A DNA stretch of 64,000 nucleotides, taken from positions 154,511-218,510 of the forward strand of contig CAMYII010000040.1 in the NCBI GenBank assembly GCA_947258385.1, given 5' to 3'. Position numbers and translations under genes: made by a program. Shown here piece after piece: positions 46,780 to 55,610 of the stretch. The stretch comes from Acidiferrobacterales bacterium (GTDB taxonomy: Bacteria; Pseudomonadota; Gammaproteobacteria; Acidiferrobacterales; SZUA-150). Below the pieces are notes generated by a model. It saw nothing but the letters and a program-made list of their open reading frames with translations. It made no database searches and was not told the DNA's origin. Positions within the stretch are counted from its first letter, which is position 1; each line of letters starts with the position of its first letter.

Positions 46780-48519
46780 ATGAAAACACGCCATTTACGT
46801 TCGATCGCCGTTGCCATCGCCCTGGCAGCGGTATTCACCGGTCTCGCGCCGAGTTATGCCGGGAGCAGCAAACCGGACGAGACCATCAATCTAACCCTGA
46901 TGTTGATCGGCGATACCCACGGCCACATGCTGCCACGACCCAATCTGCGGCGTGATGCAGAAAACGGACTCGAGGAAGGTGGCTATGCTCGGCTCATGAC
47001 CAAGATCAAAGAGATCCGCAAGCAAGATCCCGATGCGCTGTTGTTCATGGCCGGCGACACCCTGCAAGGCGGGGTCGAGGCCTTGTATACCGAGGGACAG
47101 AGCGCCGTCACAGTGTTTGATCTTTTCGGTATCAACGCCTTCGCCCCGGGCAACTGGGATTTCCTCTATGGGCGCGATCGCTTCATCGAGGTGTTCGGCA
47201 ATGAGCGCTGGGGTATTGTCTGCGCCAATCTCTATTACGAAGAGGGCTTTGATGACCCCAGCACACGCAAGCGCGTGGTGCCACCCTATCGCATCTTAGA
47301 GGAAAAAGGCATAAAGGTTGGTGTCATCGGCATGACTGCTGAGAGGGGAATCTTAGCGGTCCCCGGCGCCAATGACGGCTTTATCCTGACCAAGGCCCAA
47401 GATGAGCTACCCGGCCTGGTAGACGAACTGCGCCCTCAAGTGGATGTGATGATCTTATTGTCGGAACTCGGCCTGGCCAAGAATTCGCTGCTGGCCGAGC
47501 AGTTCCCGCAGTTTGATCTGGTCTTCTCCTCCGATATGCACGAAGAAGTCCCCAACCCCATCGTCATCGGCAACAAGGGGATTATTGTTACGGAAATGGG
47601 CCATGACGGCACCGGCATGATCAGACTGGAACTGGAACTCGAAAACAACAAGATCACCAACAACGATTACACCTGGATCGATATCAACACCGACATTGCG
47701 CCAGACAAAGAAGTAGCCAAAGCGATTGAGGAAATAAGCAGCGAGTTTGATGCGGGTTCTTCCTTCACATCGCATACAAACCCGTTGAGTGGCTATGAAC
47801 TAACCACGCCGGCCGACACGGTGGTCGGGGTCAATTACTCGCGTCTTTACCGTTATGACTTTACCGATGACCCCATGCCCGGCGTCATCGAGGGGGCCTC
47901 GCACGATTTTCTTACCGATGCCTTCCGGGAACAGGCCGGGTCCGACTTCGCCATGATCGTCGGCTTCCGCTACGGCACCCATGTCCCCCCTGGCCCAATC
48001 ACCCTGCGTGACCTGTATCACTACCTGCCCGCCGGTGCACAGATCGCAGAGGGCACGGTCAGTGGCCAGCAGATTAAGAACGTCCTCGAAAACAATATCG
48101 ATGGCGCCCTCAATAAGGACCCCTTCAAGTGGACGGGCGGCTGGTTATTCGGTTACAGCGGCCTTAAATTCGACGTGGACCTCACGGTACCCAAGGGTAG
48201 CCGCGCCCAGAATGTCGTGATCCTGCGGCAAGCAAGCGGTCTGTGGGAACCCTTGGACCCGGCGCAAAGCTATAGCGTGGCCGGCTTTTGGTTCCCGCTG
48301 CGTCCACAGCGTATCGGTGTATTCCCCGATATCCCCGATGTCACTCTGCTCACGCAAACAGACGGATCCGCCAAGGATGCCACCGCCGTGGTGGTGGATT
48401 ACTTGGAGACTACTGGCATCAACCCGGAGACCGGCCGTATTCGCTTGTTGACGCCACTACCCGAACCGGTGTTCGGCAACCCGGAAGTGCAACCCTTGCG
48501 CGGTGCGACATTGGAATAA
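46780..48519 (+). CDS. SoxB-like metallophosphoesterase, copy 2
   Basis: 579 residues with a signal peptide (ending near APSYAGS). It has the same domain order as copy 1: GDTHGHML, MAGDTLQGG, GNWDFLYG, SDMHEEVPNPIV and the late GFRYGTHVPPGPITLRDLYH. The tandem arrangement and shared length point to duplication followed by divergence, seen in the altered metal-loop residues (GDIH versus GDTH, GNWE versus GNWD). A good ribosome-binding site (AGGAAGAGG) precedes the ATG. Likely periplasmic. Confidence 0.82.
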   Translation: MKTRHLRSIAVAIALAAVFTGLAPSYAGSSKPDETINLTLMLIGDTHGHMLPRPNLRRDAENGLEEGGYARLMTKIKEIRKQDPDALLFMAGDTLQGGVEALYTEGQSAVTVFDLFGINAFAPGNWDFLYGRDRFIEVFGNERWGIVCANLYYEEGFDDPSTRKRVVPPYRILEEKGIKVGVIGMTAERGILAVPGANDGFILTKAQDELPGLVDELRPQVDVMILLSELGLAKNSLLAEQFPQFDLVFSSDMHEEVPNPIVIGNKGIIVTEMGHDGTGMIRLELELENNKITNNDYTWIDINTDIAPDKEVAKAIEEISSEFDAGSSFTSHTNPLSGYELTTPADTVVGVNYSRLYRYDFTDDPMPGVIEGASHDFLTDAFREQAGSDFAMIVGFRYGTHVPPGPITLRDLYHYLPAGAQIAEGTVSGQQIKNVLENNIDGALNKDPFKWTGGWLFGYSGLKFDVDLTVPKGSRAQNVVILRQASGLWEPLDPAQSYSVAGFWFPLRPQRIGVFPDIPDVTLLTQTDGSAKDATAVVVDYLETTGINPETGRIRLLTPLPEPVFGNPEVQPLRGATLE

Positions 48520-48554
48520 GCACCGCTTAATCGCCAGACCCTTTTAACCACTCG

Positions 48555-48582
48555 CCGCGCCTTGCCCAAAGGCAAGGCGCGG
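48555..48582 (+). other. Strong intercistronic stem-loop
   Basis: A perfect 12-bp stem, CCGCGCCTTGCC with GGCAAGGCGCGG, loop CAAA, 22 bp upstream of the double-propeller start codon. No T-run. Confidence 0.7.
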
Positions 48583-48604
48583 CCAACACAAACAGGGAGT
48601 AATC

Positions 48605-51600
48605 ATGAATAGGAACCGAAGAACTTCCCCTTTATACTTAGCCGTTAGCATCCTGCTAACACCACTGTTCACAGCACCATCGGCGTCTGCAGCCACCAAT
48701 GACCATCCGGCCTGTACCGCGGAAGTATTGCGCACGGCCGACATGTTCAATTGTGTGCCGTCAACAGATGGTCTGCCGCCGCTTGAATTCGGAGAGGCAC
48801 TCACTTACCACGATGCCAGTGCACGTCAGGCCTTCCCCAATCGCTGGAATCAATACGGGTACGACCAACGTCACAATCCGGTATTTCCTGTGGCGCAGGA
48901 TGCACCGGCCTTCTTGAGCAAAGGCACTTTCTGGGCGGCGCCCTTGACAGGCCTGGACTTCGTCGAGGCCCAGGAAGCGGTGACAGGCTTCGGTAACCCG
49001 GAGTCCTGGGCCTCGCGTACGGGCCAGTTTCTTGGCACCGTCATGGGGGTTTCATCGGCAAATGGGATTATCTATACCCAACTGGGACGACATGAAATAT
49101 TCGCCCTGGATGCCGAAAGCGGTAAGCCGGTATGGCGCGTCAACCTGGTCAATGTCGCCGGCATGGGCCAGGCCGTTATCGATGACCTGGGTGGCAACCC
49201 GGTGGTATATGTCCCGGTCGGCGATGCCGCTTTCAATGTACAAAACACCGTCGATTTCTATAACAACCGGCCGCACGATCGCGGTGCCGGCTTCAGCGGC
49301 ATCTACGCCCTGGACGGGCTCACTGGCGAACAGCTGTGGCGGTACGACACCAAGGGGGCGGCACGCCCGGCACCCATATTCAAAGACGGCAGGCTCTATG
49401 TCGCCACAAGCGGCGGGGAGCTCTTTGTGCTGGATGCCGCGACCGGCAGTGAGCTGGGCAGTTTCACCAATCCCGGTGAAGGCTTCCCGGGACTGGCCTC
49501 GCCCAACTGGTACGAGACGACTGCCGGTCGCCGTTTCGTGCTCTACGGCACCATTCGTCCCCGTCGTATCCTGGCGGTGGATGTGACCGACCCCACGGCA
49601 CCGACACTGGGCTGGGAATTTTCGCCACCCAATGCCACCGCCAACGCCCCGGGTGACACACCGGTTGCCGTCGATCCCGAGCTGGGTATGCTCTACACCA
49701 CGGTGTTTAGCAGCATCAACGGCACGTTTAATCTTCAAGTCATGGCCATCGACGCCACTACAGGGACCTTGGTGTGGAGCCGGCTGGGCGGTGAAGGCGA
49801 TAGCCCGCCGGGGTACAAGGGCAGCGTCCCCATGGTACACAATAGCAAGCTTTATGTCGGCAATACCATTGCCGGTACCTTCCAGTCTTACGACGCCAAG
49901 ACCGGCGAACTGCGTTGGAGTACTTCGCTGGCCGGCCCCAATGATCCGCCTACCGAGGTACACCGGCCACGCGGTGCCGCGGTGTATTACGATGGCAAAA
50001 TCATTCATGCCTCGGCCCAGCGCATCCGCACCTTTGACCCGGATACCGGTGAAATCCTCAACGATTTCGGCACACCGGGTGTCTTTTCCGTGTTCGGTGT
50101 CACCCAGCCGCTGATCGTCGGCAAGCAGATGTACCTCAGCGCCATCTCGGGATGGGTGTTTGCGGTTCCCGTCGATTTCATTACCACCTCACCGGGTTTC
50201 TCCACAGAACCGGTTAAACCTGAGCACCTCGCCCTCGCGCCGCGCGTACCGGAGTTCATCAATACCAAGGCGACTCCAACGAAGAAGGACGCCGGCTTGT
50301 TTCCTTCTACTTGGCTCAGTTATGCCGGAGGACAAGACCATAATGCCGTTGTTGACGATGGCCCGAAAGATATCCAATGGCAAACGGCACTCAATGAGGC
50401 CCTACCCTTGGATGCGGCACCGCTGGACGAGCAACTTCTTGGCAGCGAACTCGCAACCCAAATGACCCATTTCTCATTCGGTGTCGGTAGTGGGCTGGCA
50501 GCGGCAAACGGCATCATCTACGCCGGCAGCGATCGCTTCAGCATCAACGCCGTGAACGCCCGTTCGGGTGAATTGATCTGGCGTTTCCGCACCTTTAATG
50601 CCAACTTCGGACAACCTTTGGTCACACCGAATACCGTCATCGTAGGCGGCGGTGACCCATGGTTGAACCTGGGGAGCACGGGTAGCTTCAAGCGCAACGA
50701 TCCTGCTACGACGATCGGCGCCAGCCTGCAGCACTTGCATGGCCTGGATCCAAAAACCGGTTTGGAAAAATGGACCTATTATTCCGGGCCCGGCACCAGC
50801 GGCATGACACCGTTGTATCATGGCGGTAACCTGTATTGGATCAATGGCCAGGGCAAGGCCTTTGCCATCACAGCGGAGACCGGAGAGCCGGTCGCGCCTT
50901 TCATGGACGATGCCGGCAAGCCGGTACTCAATCTGGGCGGCTTCAACGCCATCTCCTCCGCCAACATCTATCACCAACCCGCTGGTTCTGCGCTCATGAT
51001 CGTGGGCACCGCAATGCCGAATAAGATAAGCGCCATCGATCTGACAACGGCACAAGTGATCTGGACCCAGGTCTTGCCCGATTTCGCCACTTATGTCACC
51101 GGCTTTGCCGCGGTCTCACCTGCGGTGGACCAGGCACACGGCTGGATCATCAGCACGGTTCTGGTAGATGCCGACCCCGTGGCCGACAGCGCCACGGTGC
51201 TGGCCTTTGCCCTGGACGCCAGCACCGGTACCGTGGTCTGGACCCAACCCATCGGTAGCGGTCCCATACCCGGTGGTTTTACCGGACCCACGCCGGTTGT
51301 GGACGGAAACAATGTCTATCTGGCCAACCCCCTCGATAAGACCGTCATCGCCTTGAACACCACCGATGGTACGATTCAGTGGCAAACGCCGGTGGAGATA
51401 GCCAGCGGTAGATTGAGTTGGGGTCCGGGTGTGGTAGTCGAGAATAAACTGATTCAGCCGATAGGTAGCGAGTTGTATGCCTTTAATATTAATAATGGTA
51501 GCGTGATGAATCAGCTCCCCGTGGGCGGGGCCTTCACTTACAACAATCCTGTCGTTATCGGTAAGACCCTCTATATCGGTAATTCCTGGGGTTGGGTAAT

Positions 51601-51643
51601 GGCGTTTCCGTTAGACACAGTTACCGGCGATAACATCCAGTAA
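48605..51643 (+). CDS. Double PQQ-type beta-propeller, exported
   Basis: 1012 residues with a signal peptide (cleavage near APSASA-ATN). Two PQQ-repeat propellers follow in tandem, about 90-530 and 580-1010, joined by a linker. Repeats of the type GIYALDGLTGEQLWRYD and INAVNARSGELIWRFR are of the quinoprotein kind. Known PQQ alcohol dehydrogenases have one eight-bladed propeller in about 600 residues, so the doubled form is unusual. I do not see the classic paired-Cys and Asp catalytic motif, so PQQ binding is unproven. Third gene of the SoxB-like operon. Confidence 0.8.
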   Translation: MNRNRRTSPLYLAVSILLTPLFTAPSASAATNDHPACTAEVLRTADMFNCVPSTDGLPPLEFGEALTYHDASARQAFPNRWNQYGYDQRHNPVFPVAQDAPAFLSKGTFWAAPLTGLDFVEAQEAVTGFGNPESWASRTGQFLGTVMGVSSANGIIYTQLGRHEIFALDAESGKPVWRVNLVNVAGMGQAVIDDLGGNPVVYVPVGDAAFNVQNTVDFYNNRPHDRGAGFSGIYALDGLTGEQLWRYDTKGAARPAPIFKDGRLYVATSGGELFVLDAATGSELGSFTNPGEGFPGLASPNWYETTAGRRFVLYGTIRPRRILAVDVTDPTAPTLGWEFSPPNATANAPGDTPVAVDPELGMLYTTVFSSINGTFNLQVMAIDATTGTLVWSRLGGEGDSPPGYKGSVPMVHNSKLYVGNTIAGTFQSYDAKTGELRWSTSLAGPNDPPTEVHRPRGAAVYYDGKIIHASAQRIRTFDPDTGEILNDFGTPGVFSVFGVTQPLIVGKQMYLSAISGWVFAVPVDFITTSPGFSTEPVKPEHLALAPRVPEFINTKATPTKKDAGLFPSTWLSYAGGQDHNAVVDDGPKDIQWQTALNEALPLDAAPLDEQLLGSELATQMTHFSFGVGSGLAAANGIIYAGSDRFSINAVNARSGELIWRFRTFNANFGQPLVTPNTVIVGGGDPWLNLGSTGSFKRNDPATTIGASLQHLHGLDPKTGLEKWTYYSGPGTSGMTPLYHGGNLYWINGQGKAFAITAETGEPVAPFMDDAGKPVLNLGGFNAISSANIYHQPAGSALMIVGTAMPNKISAIDLTTAQVIWTQVLPDFATYVTGFAAVSPAVDQAHGWIISTVLVDADPVADSATVLAFALDASTGTVVWTQPIGSGPIPGGFTGPTPVVDGNNVYLANPLDKTVIALNTTDGTIQWQTPVEIASGRLSWGPGVVVENKLIQPIGSELYAFNINNGSVMNQLPVGGAFTYNNPVVIGKTLYIGNSWGWVMAFPLDTVTGDNIQ

Positions 51644-52105
51644 CCCGCCATACACTTCATGGTAATACGCGGTCCGCCGGGGCTTATGCCCCGGCAGACT
51701 TGCCATGAAACCCCTAATCCCCGCAAAACCAGCGCCCTCTTCATTTGCAACCGCTACGGTACCGTTAGTCCCAGGGACGCGCGCCAAACGGAAATCCCCC
51801 CCGGCGGGCAGGGGCGACGCTCGTGGGCCCAGACCCCGATTTTGACCTGTTGGCCATGAGCGGAGTGCAATGAGAATTGGCCAATAATGCAACAATGCCG
51901 GCCTGATCTGCTGCGCCCGTACATTTTCGCGGCGTCCGGCAACGTTGGTATGGCTCAAGCTGTCCGCGATTGGACAAAGTGATGCCCTATTACGGGAACT
52001 AAACCGCAACAATTCATGTCTACATGACAAGTCTCAAGGCACTCCTTGTGTTAACTATCACTCCAATAAACCCGGTTTATTGGTCGAAAAAATGGATATC
52101 AAATC
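51644..52105. other. Gap with hairpin and mosaic repeat
   Basis: 462 bases without a gene. A perfect hairpin GCCGGGGC-TTAT-GCCCCGGC (51676-51695) follows the propeller gene. Repeat modules B (51774-51800) and A (51819-51855) recur in the opposite order near 54.1-54.3 kb. Confidence 0.6.
51676..51695 (+). terminator. Stem-loop after the double-propeller gene
   Basis: An eight-base perfect stem with a TTAT loop 32 bp after the stop codon. No T-run, so termination is uncertain. Confidence 0.5.
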
Positions 52106-52594
52106 ATGAACAGACGTCGATTCATCATTGGCTGCCTGGGCATTGCCTCCACGCCCCTGATTGCTTCCAGGGTCTTTGCGGGGAGAATGGCCGAGCCGGG
52201 ATCCGGCGGTAAGATCGTCAAGACCGATGCGGAATGGCGGAAAATACTGACCCCACAGCAGTATAAAATACTCCGCCGTGAAGGTACCGAACCCGCGTTC
52301 TCGAGTCCGCTGAACGATGAAAAGCGCGCGGGGAGCTATGTCTGTGCAGGGTGTGAGCTGCCGCTATTCACCTCCGATATGAAATACGACAGCGGTACCG
52401 GTTGGCCGAGTTTCTATACCACACTGCCTGGTGCTTTTGAAACCAAGCGCGACTTCAAATTGCTCTTGCCACGTACGGAATATCATTGCGCACGCTGCGG
52501 GGGACATCACGGCCATGTCTTCAATGACGGTCCCCAACCGACTGGCAAGCGCTGGTGTAACAACGGTCTTGCGCTAAAGTTCGTTCCGGCGTAA
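52106..52594 (+). CDS. msrB: Exported methionine sulfoxide reductase B
   Basis: 162 residues. The N-terminus NRRRFIIGCLGIAS is a twin-arginine-type export signal. The MsrB domain has two zinc CxxC pairs (CAGC and CARC), GTGWPSFY, HCARCGGHHGHVFNDGP and the catalytic RWCNNGLALKF with the cysteine in place. It reduces methionine R-sulfoxide. Tat export with a folded zinc-binding domain is sensible. It is 32 bp before msrA and appears co-transcribed with it. Confidence 0.9.
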   Translation: MNRRRFIIGCLGIASTPLIASRVFAGRMAEPGSGGKIVKTDAEWRKILTPQQYKILRREGTEPAFSSPLNDEKRAGSYVCAGCELPLFTSDMKYDSGTGWPSFYTTLPGAFETKRDFKLLLPRTEYHCARCGGHHGHVFNDGPQPTGKRWCNNGLALKFVPA

Positions 52595-52626
52595 CAACAG
52601 GCATAAAATAAAAGGATAAACAAGTC

Positions 52627-53250
52627 ATGTATCGTATCACATTGTTCCTGATAGCCGGGTTACTGACACCCGCCCTCCTCCACGCGCAGCAGGAGAGCAC
52701 GAATGAGAAGAGCTCCACACAGCAATATGAAACCGCCATCTTCGCCGGCGGGTGTTTCTGGTGCGTGGAATCCGATTTTGACAAGGTACCGGGCGTCGTC
52801 GAGACCATTTCCGGTTATATCGGCGGGCACAAGAAAAACCCGACATACAAGGAGGTCTCCGCGGGGGGCACCGGCCATACTGAAGCGGTACAAATAACCT
52901 ACGATGCAAGCCAGGTCAGCTACGAGCAACTGCTCGATGTATTCTGGCATAGCATTGATCCGACAACGCCCAACAGTCAATTTTGTGATCACGGCAATCA
53001 ATACCGCACCGGCATTTTCTATACCGGCACACAACAACAAAAACTGGCCAAGGAATCGAAGGCGGCTCTGGAAAAATCCAAACCGTTCAAGGCGCCGATT
53101 GTGACGGAAATTACCCAGGCAGGCGAGTTCTATCCCGCCGAACAATACCACCAGGATTATTACAAAAAGAATCCGATTCGCTACAAATACTACCGCTATA
53201 GCTGCGGGCGCGACCAGCGCCTGGCAAAACTATGGGGCAAGGCGGAATAA
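52627..53250 (+). CDS. msrA: Exported methionine sulfoxide reductase A
   Basis: 207 residues with a Sec signal (cleavage near LLHA-QQE). The MsrA domain shows the catalytic motif GGCFWCVE and the conserved YIGG, GGTGHTEAVQI, FCDHGNQYRTGIFY and late YHQDYYKKNP. It reduces methionine S-sulfoxide. With MsrB it forms a periplasmic repair pair next to the oxidase-like operon. How the pair receives electrons is not encoded in view; a thiol donor such as the TlpA-like protein may not be linked. Confidence 0.9.
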   Translation: MYRITLFLIAGLLTPALLHAQQESTNEKSSTQQYETAIFAGGCFWCVESDFDKVPGVVETISGYIGGHKKNPTYKEVSAGGTGHTEAVQITYDASQVSYEQLLDVFWHSIDPTTPNSQFCDHGNQYRTGIFYTGTQQQKLAKESKAALEKSKPFKAPIVTEITQAGEFYPAEQYHQDYYKKNPIRYKYYRYSCGRDQRLAKLWGKAE

Positions 53251-53388
53251 GCACAGACAATCAGCGATGAACCAGGCGGTAAAACTGGTGGCGCTTAATC
53301 CAAATCACCAGATCAAGGAATCACTGAAACGCCACATCCGTATCAGATCAAACGAATCCGGACCACACCCGATTTCCGCGTTGTCAAT

Positions 53389-53772
53389 CTACCCGACGTC
53401 GTGCCCTGCCGGTGTCGCCCGCGACGGTGTTCTCAGGATAAACCATGCGCCATACAGCATAACCAGGCCAGTCACGGCCTTCAGCCACACCGGTGTGTGG
53501 GTAAAGCCTAGTAAATAAATCAGGCTCAGTAGCATTGTCAAGATGGCGACCAACTTCGCTTTGAGTGGTATGACACGGGACGTGCGCCATTGCTTTAAGG
53601 CAGGCCCAAATACCTTGTGCGCGTATAGCCAATCATGAAAGCGCTGCGAGCTTTTTGAAAATGACCAGAGTGCAAGCAGCATGAACGGCGTCGTCGGCAA
53701 ACCGGGCACTGCTACACCCACGGCCCCTACACCGAAAAAAAACCACCCCAGAAAGAAATACGCGCGCCGCAT
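53389..53772 (-). CDS. ybaN: YbaN/DUF454 inner-membrane protein
   Basis: 127 residues, the usual length of YbaN. The signature GxxxVPGLPTTPF is seen as GVAVPGLPTTPFMLLAL near 19-36, with RFHDWLYAHKVFG next. Two or three membrane helices follow. Function is unknown. It is convergent with msrA. Confidence 0.88.
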   Translation of the reverse strand: MRRAYFFLGWFFFGVGAVGVAVPGLPTTPFMLLALWSFSKSSQRFHDWLYAHKVFGPALKQWRTSRVIPLKAKLVAILTMLLSLIYLLGFTHTPVWLKAVTGLVMLYGAWFILRTPSRATPAGHDVG

Positions 53773-54555
53773 AGTCGCTTACTATACACGCTTTGCATGC
53801 TTTATTGCAGACCGGGAACTCGGCTTCGCCTTAAGGGAAACAGCTGCCCCGGAGCTGGAATAACGCAACGGTCGATCTGAGCAATATACGGTGTCCGCGG
53901 AAATGGGGGGCTCCACTCCGTCCCCGGTTTTTGATTGTTTACCGCCCCTGGGAGAGGCGGTGGAAAGCGGCCGTCCAGTGACTGCCGCCCCCCGCACGGG
54001 CCTACCACGGTTGGCAGACCCCGGGGGGTTCGATCGGAACAGAAAAAAAGTGGGGCTTAGGTGCGAATTAGTGCACACGAAATAACCAGGCTTAACAATA
54101 TACTTGCCTTCAGTTGCGGTGCTCGTGGGCCTGGACCCAGATTTTGACCTACTGCCGCTGAATGCGCCGGGCAGGAAACCCTAGTGCCGCGGAGGTTGAC
54201 GTGCAAGGACGCACTAATGTCGCGGGCGCAGGGATGCGCGCCCAACGGAAATCCCCAGGGGCGGCACGACTTTACTTTACGTATATCTTCTATCTCCCAC
54301 ACCGAAAGGGGGCTGAAATCCCGGTCGCTGCGATCACCAAGGCAGGAGATGCGCTGCGGATAACGTTGTCTGCACTCGTCAGGAGGATGGAGGAATCGTT
54401 CAACAGAGTCTGTTCGCATCTTCGAGACTTCCATCGCATTACTCTCAGGTGCTGAACCTGCCGGTATGTGGCACTGCAAGACCCGGCCCCCATTTGTATA
54501 GAAAGCAAACAGGCTTATAATCTGATCGCTAAGTCTGGCGCTAGAGGGCTATCTC
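53773..54555. other. Repeat-rich gap
   Basis: 783 bases with no supportable gene. Repeat module A (54121-54156), a segment GCGCCGGGCAGGAAACCC and module B (54231-54256) recur near 21.6 and 51.8 kb. A hairpin ACCGCC-GGCGGT lies near 53940-53962. Confidence 0.6.
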
Positions 54556-55470
54556 GTGGCTGCTACGCGAGCATCGCTGTGGTTTAGGGCTATTGGCCTA
54601 TTCTTCACCCAAACCGTGATTGGACGCGCGTTGGTTTTTCTGAGCCTGCCGTTGGCCCTCCTGCTGATCACGTACTACAAGCCGACCTATGAACCCCCTA
54701 TTTTTGATGCCCAGGTTCATTACAATGAGGAGTCCTGGAAGCGGGTTTCGGTGCGGGCAATTCTTAACGGCGCGGAAGAGCTGAATGTGCCCTGGTTGCT
54801 GGTTGGCAGTACGCCGAACGAAGGCACCTGGAAGTTGCACCGCAGCGACCCGCAGCGCGTGATCCCGATGTTGGTGCCGGGTTTTACCCGTGAGGACCGG
54901 GATTCCTGGTTTAATAACGCCGAGATTCGGGACTACATTGAAGACGAAATTCTTAATCGGCCCTATCACGGCATCGGTGAATTCTTCCTGTTCGATGGCC
55001 AGGTCAATACACCGGTAGTCAAACACATGGTGGCGCTTGCCGTCGAGCATCGCCTGGTGTTGCACGCCCGCTCCGACCCGAATGCACTGCGTCAACTGTT
55101 TGAGCTGGACCCCTCATTACGCATCATTTGGGCCCATGCGGGCATGTTCACCCAACCCGAGACGGTCGGCAGAATGCTCGGTCGTTACAGGAATTTGTGG
55201 GTTGAAATCTCCCATCGAGGCGATATCGCACCGGGCGGATCGCTCGATCCTCAATGGCGAGAGCTGATGTTACTGCATCCGGACCGTTTTATGTTGGGCA
55301 GTGGCACTTATTCCACTGAGTACTGGTTTCAGTTTCGCACTTACATGAGTCGATACCGGCGCTGGTTAAAGCAATTGCCGCCAAACGTGGCTGAGAAAAT
55401 CGCGTTTCGAAACGGCCTGGATTTGTTCGGTTTGAAATATCAGGAGCCTCAAAGGCAAGGAAAAAGGTGA
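54556..55470 (+). CDS. Membrane-anchored amidohydrolase-like protein
   Basis: 304 residues from a GTG. A hydrophobic helix (about 12-40) leads into a TIM-barrel amidohydrolase-2-like domain: FDAQVHYNEE, HGIGEFFLFDG, VLHARSDPNAL, IIWAHAGMF, GSGTYSTEYW. The first HxH metal motif reads QVH, and other predicted metal ligands (Glu in GIGEF, His in LHAR and WAHAG) are kept. The domain would be periplasmic. Substrate unknown. Monocistronic. Confidence 0.75.
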   Translation: MAATRASLWFRAIGLFFTQTVIGRALVFLSLPLALLLITYYKPTYEPPIFDAQVHYNEESWKRVSVRAILNGAEELNVPWLLVGSTPNEGTWKLHRSDPQRVIPMLVPGFTREDRDSWFNNAEIRDYIEDEILNRPYHGIGEFFLFDGQVNTPVVKHMVALAVEHRLVLHARSDPNALRQLFELDPSLRIIWAHAGMFTQPETVGRMLGRYRNLWVEISHRGDIAPGGSLDPQWRELMLLHPDRFMLGSGTYSTEYWFQFRTYMSRYRRWLKQLPPNVAEKIAFRNGLDLFGLKYQEPQRQGKR

Positions 55471-55610
55471 CAGGGGGCGACCAGGGCGTAGAGCGATCCT
55501 TCACGGCCGGTCGAAAACGCAAGAAGCCATCTGTCCAGGGTCGATACCTGCTCGGCCCCCAAATACTCTGCCAATCACTTTACGCCGAGTTAGAACCGAC
55601 GACAGATGGC

